Origin: an uncultured Clostridia bacterium
GTDB taxonomy: Bacteria > Bacillota > Clostridia > Oscillospirales > CAG-272
Direction: 5' to 3'
Assembly: GCA_947631765.1 (NCBI GenBank)
Contig: CANRMP010000003.1
Location: 62,001-126,000 of the forward strand
Length of the DNA stretch: 64,000 nucleotides
This document shows, in pieces, positions 51,001 through 63,164 of this stretch; position 1 is the first letter of the stretch; each line of letters starts with the position of its first letter. A model generated the notes under the pieces. That model was given only the letters and a program-made list of their open reading frames with translations, was not told the origin of the DNA and did no database searches. Position numbers and translations under genes: made by a program.

Positions 51001-52479
51001 ATGAAAAGAATAATAACCATTTCTCTTGCCGCTATCCTTCTTCTGTCTGCCCTTCTTTCTGTTTCCTGCGCCAATAACGAAAAAACTTCCACCGGCGATT
51101 TAGACAGAGAATGGCTTGACAATCTTCCCGAGCTTGATTTTGAAGGCGAAGAGGTTATGTTTGTTTTTGCAGAAGGCACTGACACATTCACCGAACGTTC
51201 AATCAAAATCGAAGAAACGGACGGCGACTCCGTTAATGAGCTTATCGCGGCTCGTAACACCACTATTGAGCAAAGACTCAATGTTTCAATCCAATCCCAA
51301 AAGGTGTCGGATAACATATTCGGTCTCAGAGACGCAATTAACAGCTCCCTTTCTTCAGCCAGCGGTGAATATGACATTATTGCAGGCTATCAGTTCTACG
51401 ATATCGGACTTGCAACCCAAGGTTATATAGTTAACCTTAACGAGGTCGGAAACCCCGACAGCGAATATGCGGAAGAAACCAACTACATCGATATAGACGC
51501 CGATTATTGGGCTTCAAACTATATCAGATCTCTTACATACGGCGACGCCCTTTTCTGGGTAACAGGCGATATCGCACTCAGATATCTTGGCGGTATGTAC
51601 TGCACGTTTGTCAATACAAGAATATACGATGACAACCTCAAACAAACTTACGGCGATATTTATCAAATCGCCAAAGACGGCAAATGGACATTAGAGCTTC
51701 TTAATAAGATGGCAGATGAGGTTTACTTAGACCAAGGAACACCGGATGAAACCGACGCAGAAGACCGTCTCGGCTACGCTTGGGAACAAAACGACCCCAT
51801 TGACGGTCTTGCATTCGGCGCGGGAGTTAAATTCTCGCAAATGTATTCCGACGGTTCCATTGATATAACAATCGGCGATCAGCGCACGATTCGTTTTGTC
51901 GAACAGCTTGAAAAGCTTCTTACAAGCAGATATTCTCTTATGGTAGACGACGGTAACTCCGCAAATGTAATGCAGCAGTTTGCAAGCGGCAACGTTGCAT
52001 TCACGGTAAATAAGATATATCAGGCAGAAGCCCGTCTGCGTGAGATGGAAGACAACTATTACGTTATTCCCGTTCCGAAGCTCAACGAAGACCAGCAAGA
52101 ATATGTAACGGGCATCCATGACGGTCTTACTCTGTTTGGCATTCCGTACGACGCGCCTAATGTGTCGATGTCCTCCGCCGTTCTTGAGGCGCTCTCCGCT
52201 GAAAGCCTGCGTACCGTCACTCCTACCTATTACGACAGCTATCTTAAGTTCAAATACACCCGTGACGAGAACGCCGCAGCAATGATTGATCTTATGCGCT
52301 CAACCACAAACACAGATTTTGCCGCTGCATGGTCAGCTGAGCTTGACAGCATCGTCCATATATTCAGAACCAGCTACAGATCTAACATCATCACCTCAAC
52401 TCTGAGAGCTAAAGCCGAGGCTACAAGAACAAAGCTTGACGATCTTCTTGAAAAGCTCGACCAACTCGGACAACAGTAA
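51001..52479 (+). CDS. Extracellular solute-binding lipoprotein 2 (family 1-like)
   Basis: 492 residues, paralogous over the full length to the preceding gene: SGEYDIIAGYQFYDIGLA, FWVTGDIALRYLGGMYCTFV, KWTLELLNKMADEVY, NDPIDGLAFGAGVKF, YYVIPVPKLNEDQQEYVTGI and FGIPYDAPN. Lipobox SALLSVSC. GGAGG lies 10 nt before the ATG. It has its own promoter and terminator, so the two copies can be expressed independently. No transporter partner is nearby; a shared distant permease, or a role as sensor or binding protein, is possible. Confidence 0.85.
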   Translation: MKRIITISLAAILLLSALLSVSCANNEKTSTGDLDREWLDNLPELDFEGEEVMFVFAEGTDTFTERSIKIEETDGDSVNELIAARNTTIEQRLNVSIQSQKVSDNIFGLRDAINSSLSSASGEYDIIAGYQFYDIGLATQGYIVNLNEVGNPDSEYAEETNYIDIDADYWASNYIRSLTYGDALFWVTGDIALRYLGGMYCTFVNTRIYDDNLKQTYGDIYQIAKDGKWTLELLNKMADEVYLDQGTPDETDAEDRLGYAWEQNDPIDGLAFGAGVKFSQMYSDGSIDITIGDQRTIRFVEQLEKLLTSRYSLMVDDGNSANVMQQFASGNVAFTVNKIYQAEARLREMEDNYYVIPVPKLNEDQQEYVTGIHDGLTLFGIPYDAPNVSMSSAVLEALSAESLRTVTPTYYDSYLKFKYTRDENAAAMIDLMRSTTNTDFAAAWSAELDSIVHIFRTSYRSNIITSTLRAKAEATRTKLDDLLEKLDQLGQQ

Positions 52480-52498
52480 TTATTAAAGTATATTTTCT

Positions 52499-52532
52499 AA
52501 AGCGGCGGTCGTCTGACCGCCGCTTTATTCGT
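52499..52532 (+). terminator. Terminator after solute-binding lipoprotein 2
   Basis: A perfect 12-bp stem, AAAGCGGCGGTC / GACCGCCGCTTT, with a 4-nt loop, followed by ATTCGTTTT. Confidence 0.85.
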
Positions 52533-52556
52533 TTTACGGCAAACTCGCTAAATCTT

Positions 52557-52600
52557 AGGAACCTTTTTGAAAAAAGTTCCCTAAAACCTTCAAAAACTTT
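52557..52600. repeat. Dispersed AGGAAC hairpin repeat, copy C
   Basis: AGGAACCTTTTT pairs with AAAAAGTTCCCT (imperfect), followed by AAAACCTTCAAAAACTTT; the same unit as 43575-43620. Confidence 0.65.
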
Positions 52601-52608
52601 ATTAAAAT

Positions 52609-52654
52609 AAGAAAGCGAAGCCGTGCATAAAGCAAAATGCGGCTTCACTTTCTT
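52609..52654 (-). terminator. Terminator after the beta-galactosidase gene
   Basis: AAGAAAGTGAAGCCG pairs with CGGCTTCGCTTTCTT (15 bp, one G-U), followed on the minus strand by ATTTTAATAAAG. It ends the his-lacZ unit. Confidence 0.75.
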
Positions 52655-52669
52655 ACTTATAATGGTTAA

Positions 52670-55687
<3,018 letters not shown>

Positions 55688-55705
55688 CTATTTTTTATTA
55701 TATTT

Positions 55706-56347
55706 TTATTGCATTTTTTCCTGTTTTACTTTTTTGTCGACGACGTGCCGCTTTGCAAGCTCTTCCTTTATATCCTCAAGGGATATTCCGAGCTCTACCA
55801 TAAGCACAAGCACGTGATAGGCAAGGTCGGATATCTCATATATCGCCTCTTCTCTACTGTTTTTTGAGCCGATAATGACCTCTGTGCACTCCTCACCCAC
55901 CTTTTTTAATATTTTGTCAAGTCCCTTTTCAAAAAGATAGGTGGTGTAGCTTCCTTCCTTTTTCTCGGATTTTCTGCCCTTGATGAGGTCGTACAGCATG
56001 TCAAAGGAAAAGGGATTTTTGTATCCCGTCTCGCAAATTACGTTTGTAAAGCAGGAATCGCTTCCGGTATGGCAAGCGGGTCCGTCTTTTACCACCTCAA
56101 TAACAAGCGCGTCGTTGTCGCAATCCGAGGTTATGCTTACTATGTGCTGATAGTTCCCCGAGGTCTCGCCCTTAAGCCATTCGGTCTGTCTTGACCTTGA
56201 CCAAAAGCAGGTAAGTCCCTTTGCAATGCTTGTTGCAAGGGTTTTTTCGTTCATATAAGCCACCGTCAGCACCTTTTTGCTGTAATAATCCTGCACGACT
56301 ACCGGAATAAGACCGTTTGCATCGTATTTTAGTTCACTCAGTTCCAT
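55706..56347 (-). CDS. hisIE: Bifunctional phosphoribosyl-AMP cyclohydrolase/phosphoribosyl-ATP pyrophosphatase
   Basis: 213 residues, steps 2 and 3 of histidine synthesis. The N-terminal HisI domain has [17 protein letters not shown] and [12 protein letters not shown] with [12 protein letters not shown], the zinc cysteines. The C-terminal HisE domain has [20 protein letters not shown] and [20 protein letters not shown] with the acidic metal-binding residues. The last his gene of the operon. Confidence 0.97.
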   Translation of the reverse strand: MELSELKYDANGLIPVVVQDYYSKKVLTVAYMNEKTLATSIAKGLTCFWSRSRQTEWLKGETSGNYQHIVSITSDCDNDALVIEVVKDGPACHTGSDSCFTNVICETGYKNPFSFDMLYDLIKGRKSEKKEGSYTTYLFEKGLDKILKKVGEECTEVIIGSKNSREEAIYEISDLAYHVLVLMVELGISLEDIKEELAKRHVVDKKVKQEKMQ

Positions 56348-56365
56348 TTATATTCCCTCTGTTTT

Positions 56366-57124
56366 CTATATTCTCATTGGTATGTTGTTATTATTTAGCA
56401 TGAGTTTAAGCTCTTTTATATCCACCGTGCGAAAGTGGAACACCGAGGCGGCAAGCCCCGCGTCAACCGCGGGTATTTCACGAAAAAGTGTGAGAAAATC
56501 CTCGCCTTTTCCCGCACCTCCCGAGGCGATTATCGGAATGTGGCATCGCTTTCCTATGGCGGCAAGCATTTCAAGGTCAAAACCGGATTTGACTCCGTCG
56601 GTATCGATTGAGTTTACCACAAGCTCACCGGCTCCCGTCTCCTGACCTCGATAAGCCCATTCAAGAGCGTCAATACCGGTATACTCTCTTCCTCCCTTGG
56701 AAAAGAGCATAAATTTTCCGTCACAGCGCTTGACGTCCATTGAGAGCACCACGCACTGATCTCCGTATTTTTTTGCCGCCTCCTCAATCAGAGCCGGATT
56801 TTTAATGGCTCCCGAGTTGACGCTCACCTTGTCCGCGCCGCAGTCAAGCACTCTTTCAAAATCGTCGACTGTGTTTATTCCTCCGCCCACAGTCAGGGGA
56901 ATAAAAATCTCGGAAGCGACCTTTATGAGCGTATCGGATAGCAGCTTTCGTTCCTCAAACGAGGCGGTGATATCGTAAAAAACAAGCTCATCCGCTCCCG
57001 ACTCGTTGTAAAATCTTGCAAGCTCCACAGGGTCGGCAACGTCCCTGACCCCCTCGAAATTCCTGCCCTTTACCACCTTCCCGTGCCGTATATCAAGGCA
57101 GGGGATTATTCTTTTTGCAAGCAT
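56366..57124 (-). CDS. hisF: Imidazole glycerol phosphate synthase cyclase subunit
   Basis: 252 residues, a (beta/alpha)8 barrel. RIIPCLDIRHGKVVKGRNFE holds the catalytic Asp (residue ~11) and SIDTDGVKSGFD the second Asp (~130 region). It works with HisH to form IGP and AICAR. Preceded by hisA with 14 nt spacing. Confidence 0.98.
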   Translation of the reverse strand: MLAKRIIPCLDIRHGKVVKGRNFEGVRDVADPVELARFYNESGADELVFYDITASFEERKLLSDTLIKVASEIFIPLTVGGGINTVDDFERVLDCGADKVSVNSGAIKNPALIEEAAKKYGDQCVVLSMDVKRCDGKFMLFSKGGREYTGIDALEWAYRGQETGAGELVVNSIDTDGVKSGFDLEMLAAIGKRCHIPIIASGGAGKGEDFLTLFREIPAVDAGLAASVFHFRTVDIKELKLMLNNNNIPMRI

Positions 57125-57138
57125 TTAAGTATCCTTTC

Positions 57139-57858
57139 TTATTGTTTCTCGGCAATCGCTATGGCGCGTTTTAAATCGAGCCTTCCGGTATACAGCGCCT
57201 TTCCGAGTATCACCCCGTAAACGCCCATATCCCGCAGCTTTTCTATTTCGTGCTCGTATGTAACTCCCCCCGAGGCGATAATATTTATATTAAGTGCCCG
57301 TAGAGAGGCGTATATTTCAAGATTTGTGCCTGAGAGCATTCCGTCCTTTGAAATATCTGTGTAAATTATAGTGCCCACTCCCCGATTTTTCATTTGGCGG
57401 CAAAAGTCAAGTGAGGGGACATTTGTCACGGTCTTCCAGCCGTGAATTGCCACAAAGCCGTCAAGAGCGTCGACTCCTACCGCAATTTTATCGCCGTACC
57501 TTTGGCACATTTTTTCGACAAAGTCGGGGTTCTCAATGGCAACCGAGCCGAGTATCACGCGGGAAACTCCGATATCAAGATAGGAATTTATCCTCTCCTC
57601 GTCCCTTATTCCTCCGCCAACCTCGGCAAATACGCTCGGAAAAGCGGAGAGAATCTCTGTTATCGCTCCGATATTGGGCGTTTCATTGTCCTTTGCGCCG
57701 TCAAGGTCAACTATATGCAAATTTGTGCTTCCCGAGCAGTAAAAGCTTTCAGCCGCGCTTATCGGATTATCCGAGTATACGGTCATGCGGTCGTAATCGC
57801 CCTTCATAAGGCGCACCAACTTACCGCCCCTTAAATCAATTGCAGGGTATATTTTCAT
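57139..57858 (-). CDS. hisA: Phosphoribosylformimino-AICAR phosphate isomerase
   Basis: 239 residues. YPAIDLRGGKLVRLMKGDYD with the catalytic Asp near residue 7, and YTDISKDGMLSGTNLE with the second. It isomerises ProFAR to PRFAR, the HisF substrate. The start ATG at 57858 has AAGGAG upstream and overlaps the hisH stop as ATGA, so the two are coupled. Confidence 0.97.
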   Translation of the reverse strand: MKIYPAIDLRGGKLVRLMKGDYDRMTVYSDNPISAAESFYCSGSTNLHIVDLDGAKDNETPNIGAITEILSAFPSVFAEVGGGIRDEERINSYLDIGVSRVILGSVAIENPDFVEKMCQRYGDKIAVGVDALDGFVAIHGWKTVTNVPSLDFCRQMKNRGVGTIIYTDISKDGMLSGTNLEIYASLRALNINIIASGGVTYEHEIEKLRDMGVYGVILGKALYTGRLDLKRAIAIAEKQ

Positions 57859-58481
57859 TTTGTCTCTCCTTGCAGCTCGCAAAACGCTTTAAGAATATTC
57901 AGCCCGACCTTGCCGGATTTTTCGGGGTGGAACTGTGTTCCGTATATTTTGCCCCTGCCTACCGCTCCGGTTACCGAAATTCCGCCGTAAGAAGAGGTGG
58001 CAAGAGTGTCATTTTCACAGTGGGCTGCGTAATATGAATGAACGTAATATACATAATCGCCGTTTTTGACGTACTTAAACAGCGGGTCGGATTTTCTAAT
58101 TTCAAGGCTGTTCCAGCCCATATGAGGCACCTTTACGCCGCCTTGCACCTTGTCGGCAAGTCGAACAACCTCTCCGCCAATAAGTGACAGTCCCTTATGC
58201 TCTCCGTATTCATACGACACGTCAAAGAGCAGCTGCATTCCAAGGCATATGCCGAGAAAAGGCTTTCCGCCCTTTGCCTGCTCGGTTAGAACGGGGATAA
58301 GACCTGTTTTTTCAAGCTTGTTTTTTGCGTCCTCAAAGGCTCCGACTCCGGGAAGAATAATTCTGTCCGCCCTCTCGATTTTGTCGCCGTTTGAGGTTAT
58401 TTCGACCTCAAAGCCCAAATACTTTAAGGAGCTTGACAGAGAAAAAAGATTTCCCACTCCATAATCAACAATAGCTGTCAT
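57855..58481 (-). CDS. hisH: Imidazole glycerol phosphate synthase glutaminase subunit
   Basis: 208 residues, a class I glutamine amidotransferase. DYGVGNLFSLSSSLKYLG at the start, ILPGVGAFEDAK for the oxyanion strand, the nucleophile Cys in FLGICLGMQLLFD, and GTQFHPEKSG with the catalytic His and Glu. Overlaps hisB by 4 nt (ATGA) and hisA likewise. Confidence 0.98.
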   Translation of the reverse strand: MTAIVDYGVGNLFSLSSSLKYLGFEVEITSNGDKIERADRIILPGVGAFEDAKNKLEKTGLIPVLTEQAKGGKPFLGICLGMQLLFDVSYEYGEHKGLSLIGGEVVRLADKVQGGVKVPHMGWNSLEIRKSDPLFKYVKNGDYVYYVHSYYAAHCENDTLATSSYGGISVTGAVGRGKIYGTQFHPEKSGKVGLNILKAFCELQGETK

Positions 58482-59062
58482 AAAAGTCCCTTCGTAGACG
58501 GAATTTCTCCGCCCAGTGTTTTATCCTCGAAAACCGCCTTGCAGAGCGCTCTGCCTGTGGCTTTGAATATTCCCTCGATAATGTGATGCGTGTTTTTGCC
58601 TTCAAGCTGTTTTATGTGAAGCGTTACCTTTGCATGTCTGACAAAAGCAAGCCAAAATTCCTCGACAAGCTCGGTGTCAAATGTTCCGACATGAGCGTTG
58701 GGAATCCTGACGTCAAAATTTAAGTATTCCCTACCGCTTATGTCAACAGAGGAAAGTATCAGCGTTTCGTCCATTGGCAGAACAATGCTTCCGTATCTTG
58801 ATATTCCCCGCTTTTCTCCGAGCGCTTTGTCAAACGCGTCCCCGAGCACTATGCCCACATCCTCGACCGTGTGATGATAGTCGACGTTTGTATCTCCCAC
58901 GCACTTAACAGTAAGTCCCATTCTTCCGTGCCTTGCAAAAAGGTCGAGCATATGGTCCATAAAGCCGCATCCTGTGTCAATATTCACCTCTCCCCCCTCA
59001 AGACAAAGGGCAAGAGTTATGTCCGTTTCTTTTGTAGTTCGGTGTATTTCGGCATTTCTCAC
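58478..59062 (-). CDS. hisB: Imidazoleglycerol-phosphate dehydratase
   Basis: 194 residues, a monofunctional dehydratase without the histidinol-phosphatase domain of enterobacterial HisB. FMDHMLDLFARHGRMGL, VDYHHTVEDVGIVLGDAF and KNTHHIIEGIFKATGRAL hold the metal-binding His and Glu residues. Confidence 0.97.
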   Translation of the reverse strand: MRNAEIHRTTKETDITLALCLEGGEVNIDTGCGFMDHMLDLFARHGRMGLTVKCVGDTNVDYHHTVEDVGIVLGDAFDKALGEKRGISRYGSIVLPMDETLILSSVDISGREYLNFDVRIPNAHVGTFDTELVEEFWLAFVRHAKVTLHIKQLEGKNTHHIIEGIFKATGRALCKAVFEDKTLGGEIPSTKGLL

Positions 59063-59069
59063 TTTATTT

Positions 59070-60128
59070 TCACCTCAGTATTTCTTTTATGGCAGAGATA
59101 AGAGCCTCCATTTGCTCCATGCTACCTATCGTGATTCTGATATAGTTTTTAATTCTCTCATCCCCCAAATATCTGACAAGTATCCCTTTTTCTTTAAGCC
59201 TTAAATAAAGCTCCCTTCCGGATATTCTGTCACTTGCGGCAAGCAGAAAATTGGCTTTTGAGTTTGTTACATAAAAGCCCATGGAGCGTAGCGCGTGGTA
59301 AGTATATTCCCTGTTTTTTATTATTTGTTCGGTACAGCTTTTAAAATACTCCCTCTCTTTCATCGCCTCGGTTGCGGCAATTATCGACAGGCGATTTAAA
59401 TTGTAAGGATTAAAGGAATATTTCATGGTGCCAAGGTCGCTTATAAGCGAAGAATTTGCAATTGCAAATCCCACTCTCGCACCCGCCAAATTTCTCGATT
59501 TTGAGAAGGTTTGGACTACTATCAAATTGTCGTACTTCCCGATAAGGCTTACCGCGCTTTTGGCGCCGAAATCTATGTAAGCCTCATCTATTATAACAAG
59601 TCGGTTCGGGTTTTGGGCTATAAGTCTTTCTATCTCGTCCCTTTCAAGATAAATTCCGGTCTGTGCGTTGGGGTTTGCAATTATCACATTGTCTGTGACG
59701 CTTTTATAGTCGTCGATATTTATTTTGAACTCCGAGTCAAGAGGAATTGTCGAGTATTTCACGCCGAACATAGCGGCAAACACCGGATAAAAGCCGTAGG
59801 TTATATCCGGAAAGACCATTCCCTTTTCCCTATCGCAAAAAGCGTTGAAAATAAAGGCGAGTATCTCGTCGGAGCCGTTGCCCACCGCAACATTTTCCTT
59901 ATTTACTCCATAGCTTTCGGCAATAGCCTCAACAAGAGAGGAGGCTGTGGGGTCGGAATAAAGATTTAGCTTTGATACCTCATTTGAGTTTAGCGCGGAT
60001 ATCACCAAAGGTGCGGGAGGAAAGGGGGATTCGTTGGTGTTGAGCTTGATATACTTTTTGTCTTTTGGCTGTTCACCAGGAACATAAGCTTCAAGTCCGG
60101 TGAATTTATCGGAAAAAAATCTGCTCAA
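59070..60128 (-). CDS. hisC: Histidinol-phosphate aminotransferase
   Basis: 352 residues, a PLP-dependent fold type I enzyme. KLNTNESPFPPAPLVI at the start, AVGNGSDEILAFIFNAF, VIANPNAQTGIYLERDE, IIDEAYIDFG and the PLP lysine in QTFSKSRNLAGARVGFAI. The start is uncertain: TTG at 60128 has AAGGAG 8 nt upstream; the GTG at 60137 overlaps that site. Confidence 0.96.
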   Translation of the reverse strand: MSRFFSDKFTGLEAYVPGEQPKDKKYIKLNTNESPFPPAPLVISALNSNEVSKLNLYSDPTASSLVEAIAESYGVNKENVAVGNGSDEILAFIFNAFCDREKGMVFPDITYGFYPVFAAMFGVKYSTIPLDSEFKINIDDYKSVTDNVIIANPNAQTGIYLERDEIERLIAQNPNRLVIIDEAYIDFGAKSAVSLIGKYDNLIVVQTFSKSRNLAGARVGFAIANSSLISDLGTMKYSFNPYNLNRLSIIAATEAMKEREYFKSCTEQIIKNREYTYHALRSMGFYVTNSKANFLLAASDRISGRELYLRLKEKGILVRYLGDERIKNYIRITIGSMEQMEALISAIKEILR

Positions 60129-60140
60129 AAATTTCACTCC

Positions 60141-61427
60141 TTACTTTTTAGCGTTCCGAAATCTTGTCTCGACTGCCTTTGCGTGAGCTTCAAGTCCCTC
60201 AGCTCTTGCAAAGGTTGCAATATCGCCGGCTACCTTTTCAAGGGCGGTATCGGTGTAATACATATATTGGGTCTTTTTCACAAAGTCGTCGACCGAAAGT
60301 GCGGAAGAGAATCTTGCGCCGCCGCCTGTAGGAAGGGTGTGGTTGGGACCTGCAAAATAGTCGCCAAGCGGCTCGGGAGAGTATTTTCCAAGGAATATCG
60401 AGCCCGCGTTTTCGATTTTATCAAGGTAGTCAAACGGATTTTCAACGCACAGTTCAAGGTGCTCGGGCGCAATGCGGTTGGCTATCTCAACTGCCTTGTC
60501 TATGCTGTCGGTTATAATGATTTTGCCGTTTGTATCAATCGAAGCTCTTGCTATCTCTCGCCTCTCAAGTCTTTCTATCTGCTCTTCAAGCTCTTGAGAA
60601 ACACCGTAGGCAAGGGCTTTGCTGTTTGTCACAAGCACCGCGCTTGCAAGCTTGTCATGCTCCGCCTGAGAGAGCAGGTCGGACGCCACTTGAACCTTGT
60701 CGCAGGTGCCGTCGGCAATGACAAGTATCTCACTGGGTCCCGCTATCATGTCAATACTCACCATACCAAACACCTGCTTTTTTGCAAGCGCCACGAAAAT
60801 ATTGCCAGGTCCCACTATCTTGTCAACCTTCGGGACGCTTTCTGTCCCGTACGCAAGAGCGGCTATTGCCTGCGCGCCGCCGCATTTTATCACTGTGTCA
60901 ACTCCGCAAAGCTTGGCGGCAACAAGTATTTCGGGCTTTATTTTGCCGCTTCCCTTTAGTGGAGGCGTTGTCATCACTATTCTTTTCACACCCGCAATCT
61001 TTGCGGGAAGCGCGTTCATAAGCACGGTGGAGGGATAACTGGCGGTTCCGCCCGGAACGTAAATGCCCGCTTTTTCTATCGGCGTTATCTTTTGACCGAG
61101 TACTATCCCGTTGTCTTTTTCGATTCTAAAGCCCTGTCTTAGCTGATGCTTGTGGTAAAACTCTATGTTTTCTTTTGCCTTTTCGAGAATTTTTATAAAA
61201 TCGGAGTCAACAAGAGAAAACGCCTCCTCAAACTCCTCTTCGCTTACAATCAAAGAACTAAGCTTTGCGCCGTCGAACCTCTCGCAGTATTTATAAAGCG
61301 CCGCATCCCCGTTTTGCGAGACGTCGGCAATTATTTCTTTGACAGTTCCCTCATATTCGGGGTAAGAGGCGATCTCTCGGTTTAGTATTTCACTGCTCTC
61401 TATTTCCTTATCGATTATTTTAATCAT
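60141..61427 (-). CDS. hisD: Histidinol dehydrogenase
   Basis: 428 residues. It oxidises histidinol to histidine in two steps using NAD and zinc. IYVPGGTASYPSTVLMNALP, IDMIAGPSEILVIADG, SQAEHDKLASAVLVT and GPNHTLPTGGGARFSSALSV with the catalytic and zinc His residues (also IAPEHLEL). The start ATG at 61427 follows AAAGGAAG. hisG lies 14 nt upstream. Confidence 0.97.
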   Translation of the reverse strand: MIKIIDKEIESSEILNREIASYPEYEGTVKEIIADVSQNGDAALYKYCERFDGAKLSSLIVSEEEFEEAFSLVDSDFIKILEKAKENIEFYHKHQLRQGFRIEKDNGIVLGQKITPIEKAGIYVPGGTASYPSTVLMNALPAKIAGVKRIVMTTPPLKGSGKIKPEILVAAKLCGVDTVIKCGGAQAIAALAYGTESVPKVDKIVGPGNIFVALAKKQVFGMVSIDMIAGPSEILVIADGTCDKVQVASDLLSQAEHDKLASAVLVTNSKALAYGVSQELEEQIERLERREIARASIDTNGKIIITDSIDKAVEIANRIAPEHLELCVENPFDYLDKIENAGSIFLGKYSPEPLGDYFAGPNHTLPTGGGARFSSALSVDDFVKKTQYMYYTDTALEKVAGDIATFARAEGLEAHAKAVETRFRNAKK

Positions 61428-61441
61428 ATATCGGCTTCCTT

Positions 61442-62068
61442 TCAAACCTCGTTTTTTCTGTTTTTCAGCATACTGACTATCCTGCCTATTTCATCAGCCC
61501 TGAAATTTGAGCTTGCCTTGTTGGCAATAAGCCTTGCGCTTATCGGCAATATGCTCTCTATAACCTCAAGATTGTTTTCTTTAAGCGTGGTACCGGTTTC
61601 GACAATATCGACAATGACGTCCGACAGTGAGGTGAGCGGGGCTATTTCAATTGAGCCGTAAAGCTTTATTATCTCAATTTCCCGATTTTTTGACATATAG
61701 TAGTTTTTTGCAATATTCGGGAATTTTGTCGCCACTCTCAGCACTCGGTCGGTATCCTCGCGGTAGCCTACGGGAGCCGCAACGCACATTCTGCATTTCC
61801 CGAACCCCAAATCCAAAAGCTCGTAAACGTCGGGCATGGTTTCAAGAATTATATCCTTTCCGGCAACTCCGATATCCGCCGCGCCGTACTCAACGTATAT
61901 TGTGACGTCCGAGGGCTTGACAAGCAGATAGCGCACGTTGTTTTTCTTGTTTTCGAATATCAGCTTTCGATTGTCTTCAAGAATCTCGGGACACTCGTAA
62001 CCGATGTCTGCAAGCATATCATATACTTTCATCCCAAGTCTGCCCTTCGGCAGTGCAATATTCAACAT
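61442..62068 (-). CDS. hisG: ATP phosphoribosyltransferase, short form
   Basis: 208 residues, the first enzyme of the pathway. Short-form HisG lacks the regulatory C-terminal domain and needs HisZ, encoded directly upstream. LNIALPKGRLGMKVYDML at the start, EYGAADIGVAGKDIILE, and the PRPP loop in DVIVDIVETGTTLKENNLEV. Confidence 0.97.
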   Translation of the reverse strand: MLNIALPKGRLGMKVYDMLADIGYECPEILEDNRKLIFENKKNNVRYLLVKPSDVTIYVEYGAADIGVAGKDIILETMPDVYELLDLGFGKCRMCVAAPVGYREDTDRVLRVATKFPNIAKNYYMSKNREIEIIKLYGSIEIAPLTSLSDVIVDIVETGTTLKENNLEVIESILPISARLIANKASSNFRADEIGRIVSMLKNRKNEV

Positions 62069-62090
62069 TTTTAATTATCCTTTCAAGTTT

Positions 62091-63164
62091 TCAGTCAGAG
62101 TCCACCCTTATTATCTCGCGGCATCGAATGCCCTCGGGAACGCTTTTTTCAATTCGAACGCTCATTCCGGTGCTTCTCATGCTTTCGGCAAGCCTCAGCG
62201 CCTTTTTTACCGCCTCTTCGCTGTCGTAGAGTAAAAGAGCGTCAACGTCGTATTCGGGATTTTCACCGTAATAAGCGTCAAGCTCGTCAAGAGAGAGGGC
62301 AAACCCCACAGCGCAGGTTTTTGAAAATTTTTGAGCCATTCTGTTGTAAAATCCGCCTGTAAGTATAGCGCGCGGAATCTTTTTTACGTACCCGCAAAAC
62401 ACGGGGCCATTGTAGTAAGAAATGTCGTTCATAAGCGTAAAGTCAACCTTCACCTTTTCGGGCATAGCAGACTCGCTTGTCATACTTTTTATATTCATCA
62501 GCGCTTTTTCCATTCTTTGATTTAAAACAAGCGCCTTTGCCTTCTCGAATATTTCGCCATTGGTTCCCGAAAACATGATAAGCGAAGAGAACTCCGCGGC
62601 GTATTCTTCCTTAACGCCGCACGCAGTAAGCTCCAAATAAAGCTCATGCGCATTTTTGCTTTTAATAAAGGACATTACCCTCTCGGTTGCCCCTTCGTCC
62701 ATGCCTTTTACCGTTTCAAGAAATCCGAGGACGTATTCCATATCGGATACGCAAAGAATATAGTCCGGGTCGACGGCTTCAAGGCTTTTTTTGGCAAGCT
62801 CGCAGACCTCAAGCAGTGTCGCTGTGCCGACAGAGTCGACAGCCTCGATTCCAAGCTGCTCTATTTCCACATACTGCATACTGCGCTTATCAAGCCGGCA
62901 TACGTTTTCCCTGTAATAGACCTTTTGCGCGCCCTTTTTATTTTTTGCATTCTTTAGAATCGAAAGGGTTATATCGGGTCTTAATGCCATCAGCTTTCCG
63001 CCCGGGTCGTTAAATGTCAAAATATGCTCGCTTGTGAGAAAATTTTTATTTTCAAGGTAAAGTGAGTATTCTTCAAACTTTCGCATTAAGAATTTGTCAT
63101 ATCCGTAGCTCTCATAAAGGGAGCCGAGCTCAAGATAGGTCTGCTCGCTTTTAGTAAGTTTCAT
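62091..63164 (-). CDS. hisZ: ATP phosphoribosyltransferase regulatory subunit
   Basis: 357 residues of a catalytically dead histidyl-tRNA-synthetase-like protein, the partner of short HisG for activity and histidine feedback. LRPDITLSILKNAKN and KVYYRENVCRLDKRSMQYVE (motif 2-like, with IEQLGIEAVDSVG following) and GGFYNRMAQKF are visible; synthetase motif 3 is not preserved. Start ATG at 63164 overlaps the yerC TAA by one base (TAATG). Confidence 0.95.
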   Translation of the reverse strand: MKLTKSEQTYLELGSLYESYGYDKFLMRKFEEYSLYLENKNFLTSEHILTFNDPGGKLMALRPDITLSILKNAKNKKGAQKVYYRENVCRLDKRSMQYVEIEQLGIEAVDSVGTATLLEVCELAKKSLEAVDPDYILCVSDMEYVLGFLETVKGMDEGATERVMSFIKSKNAHELYLELTACGVKEEYAAEFSSLIMFSGTNGEIFEKAKALVLNQRMEKALMNIKSMTSESAMPEKVKVDFTLMNDISYYNGPVFCGYVKKIPRAILTGGFYNRMAQKFSKTCAVGFALSLDELDAYYGENPEYDVDALLLYDSEEAVKKALRLAESMRSTGMSVRIEKSVPEGIRCREIIRVDSD

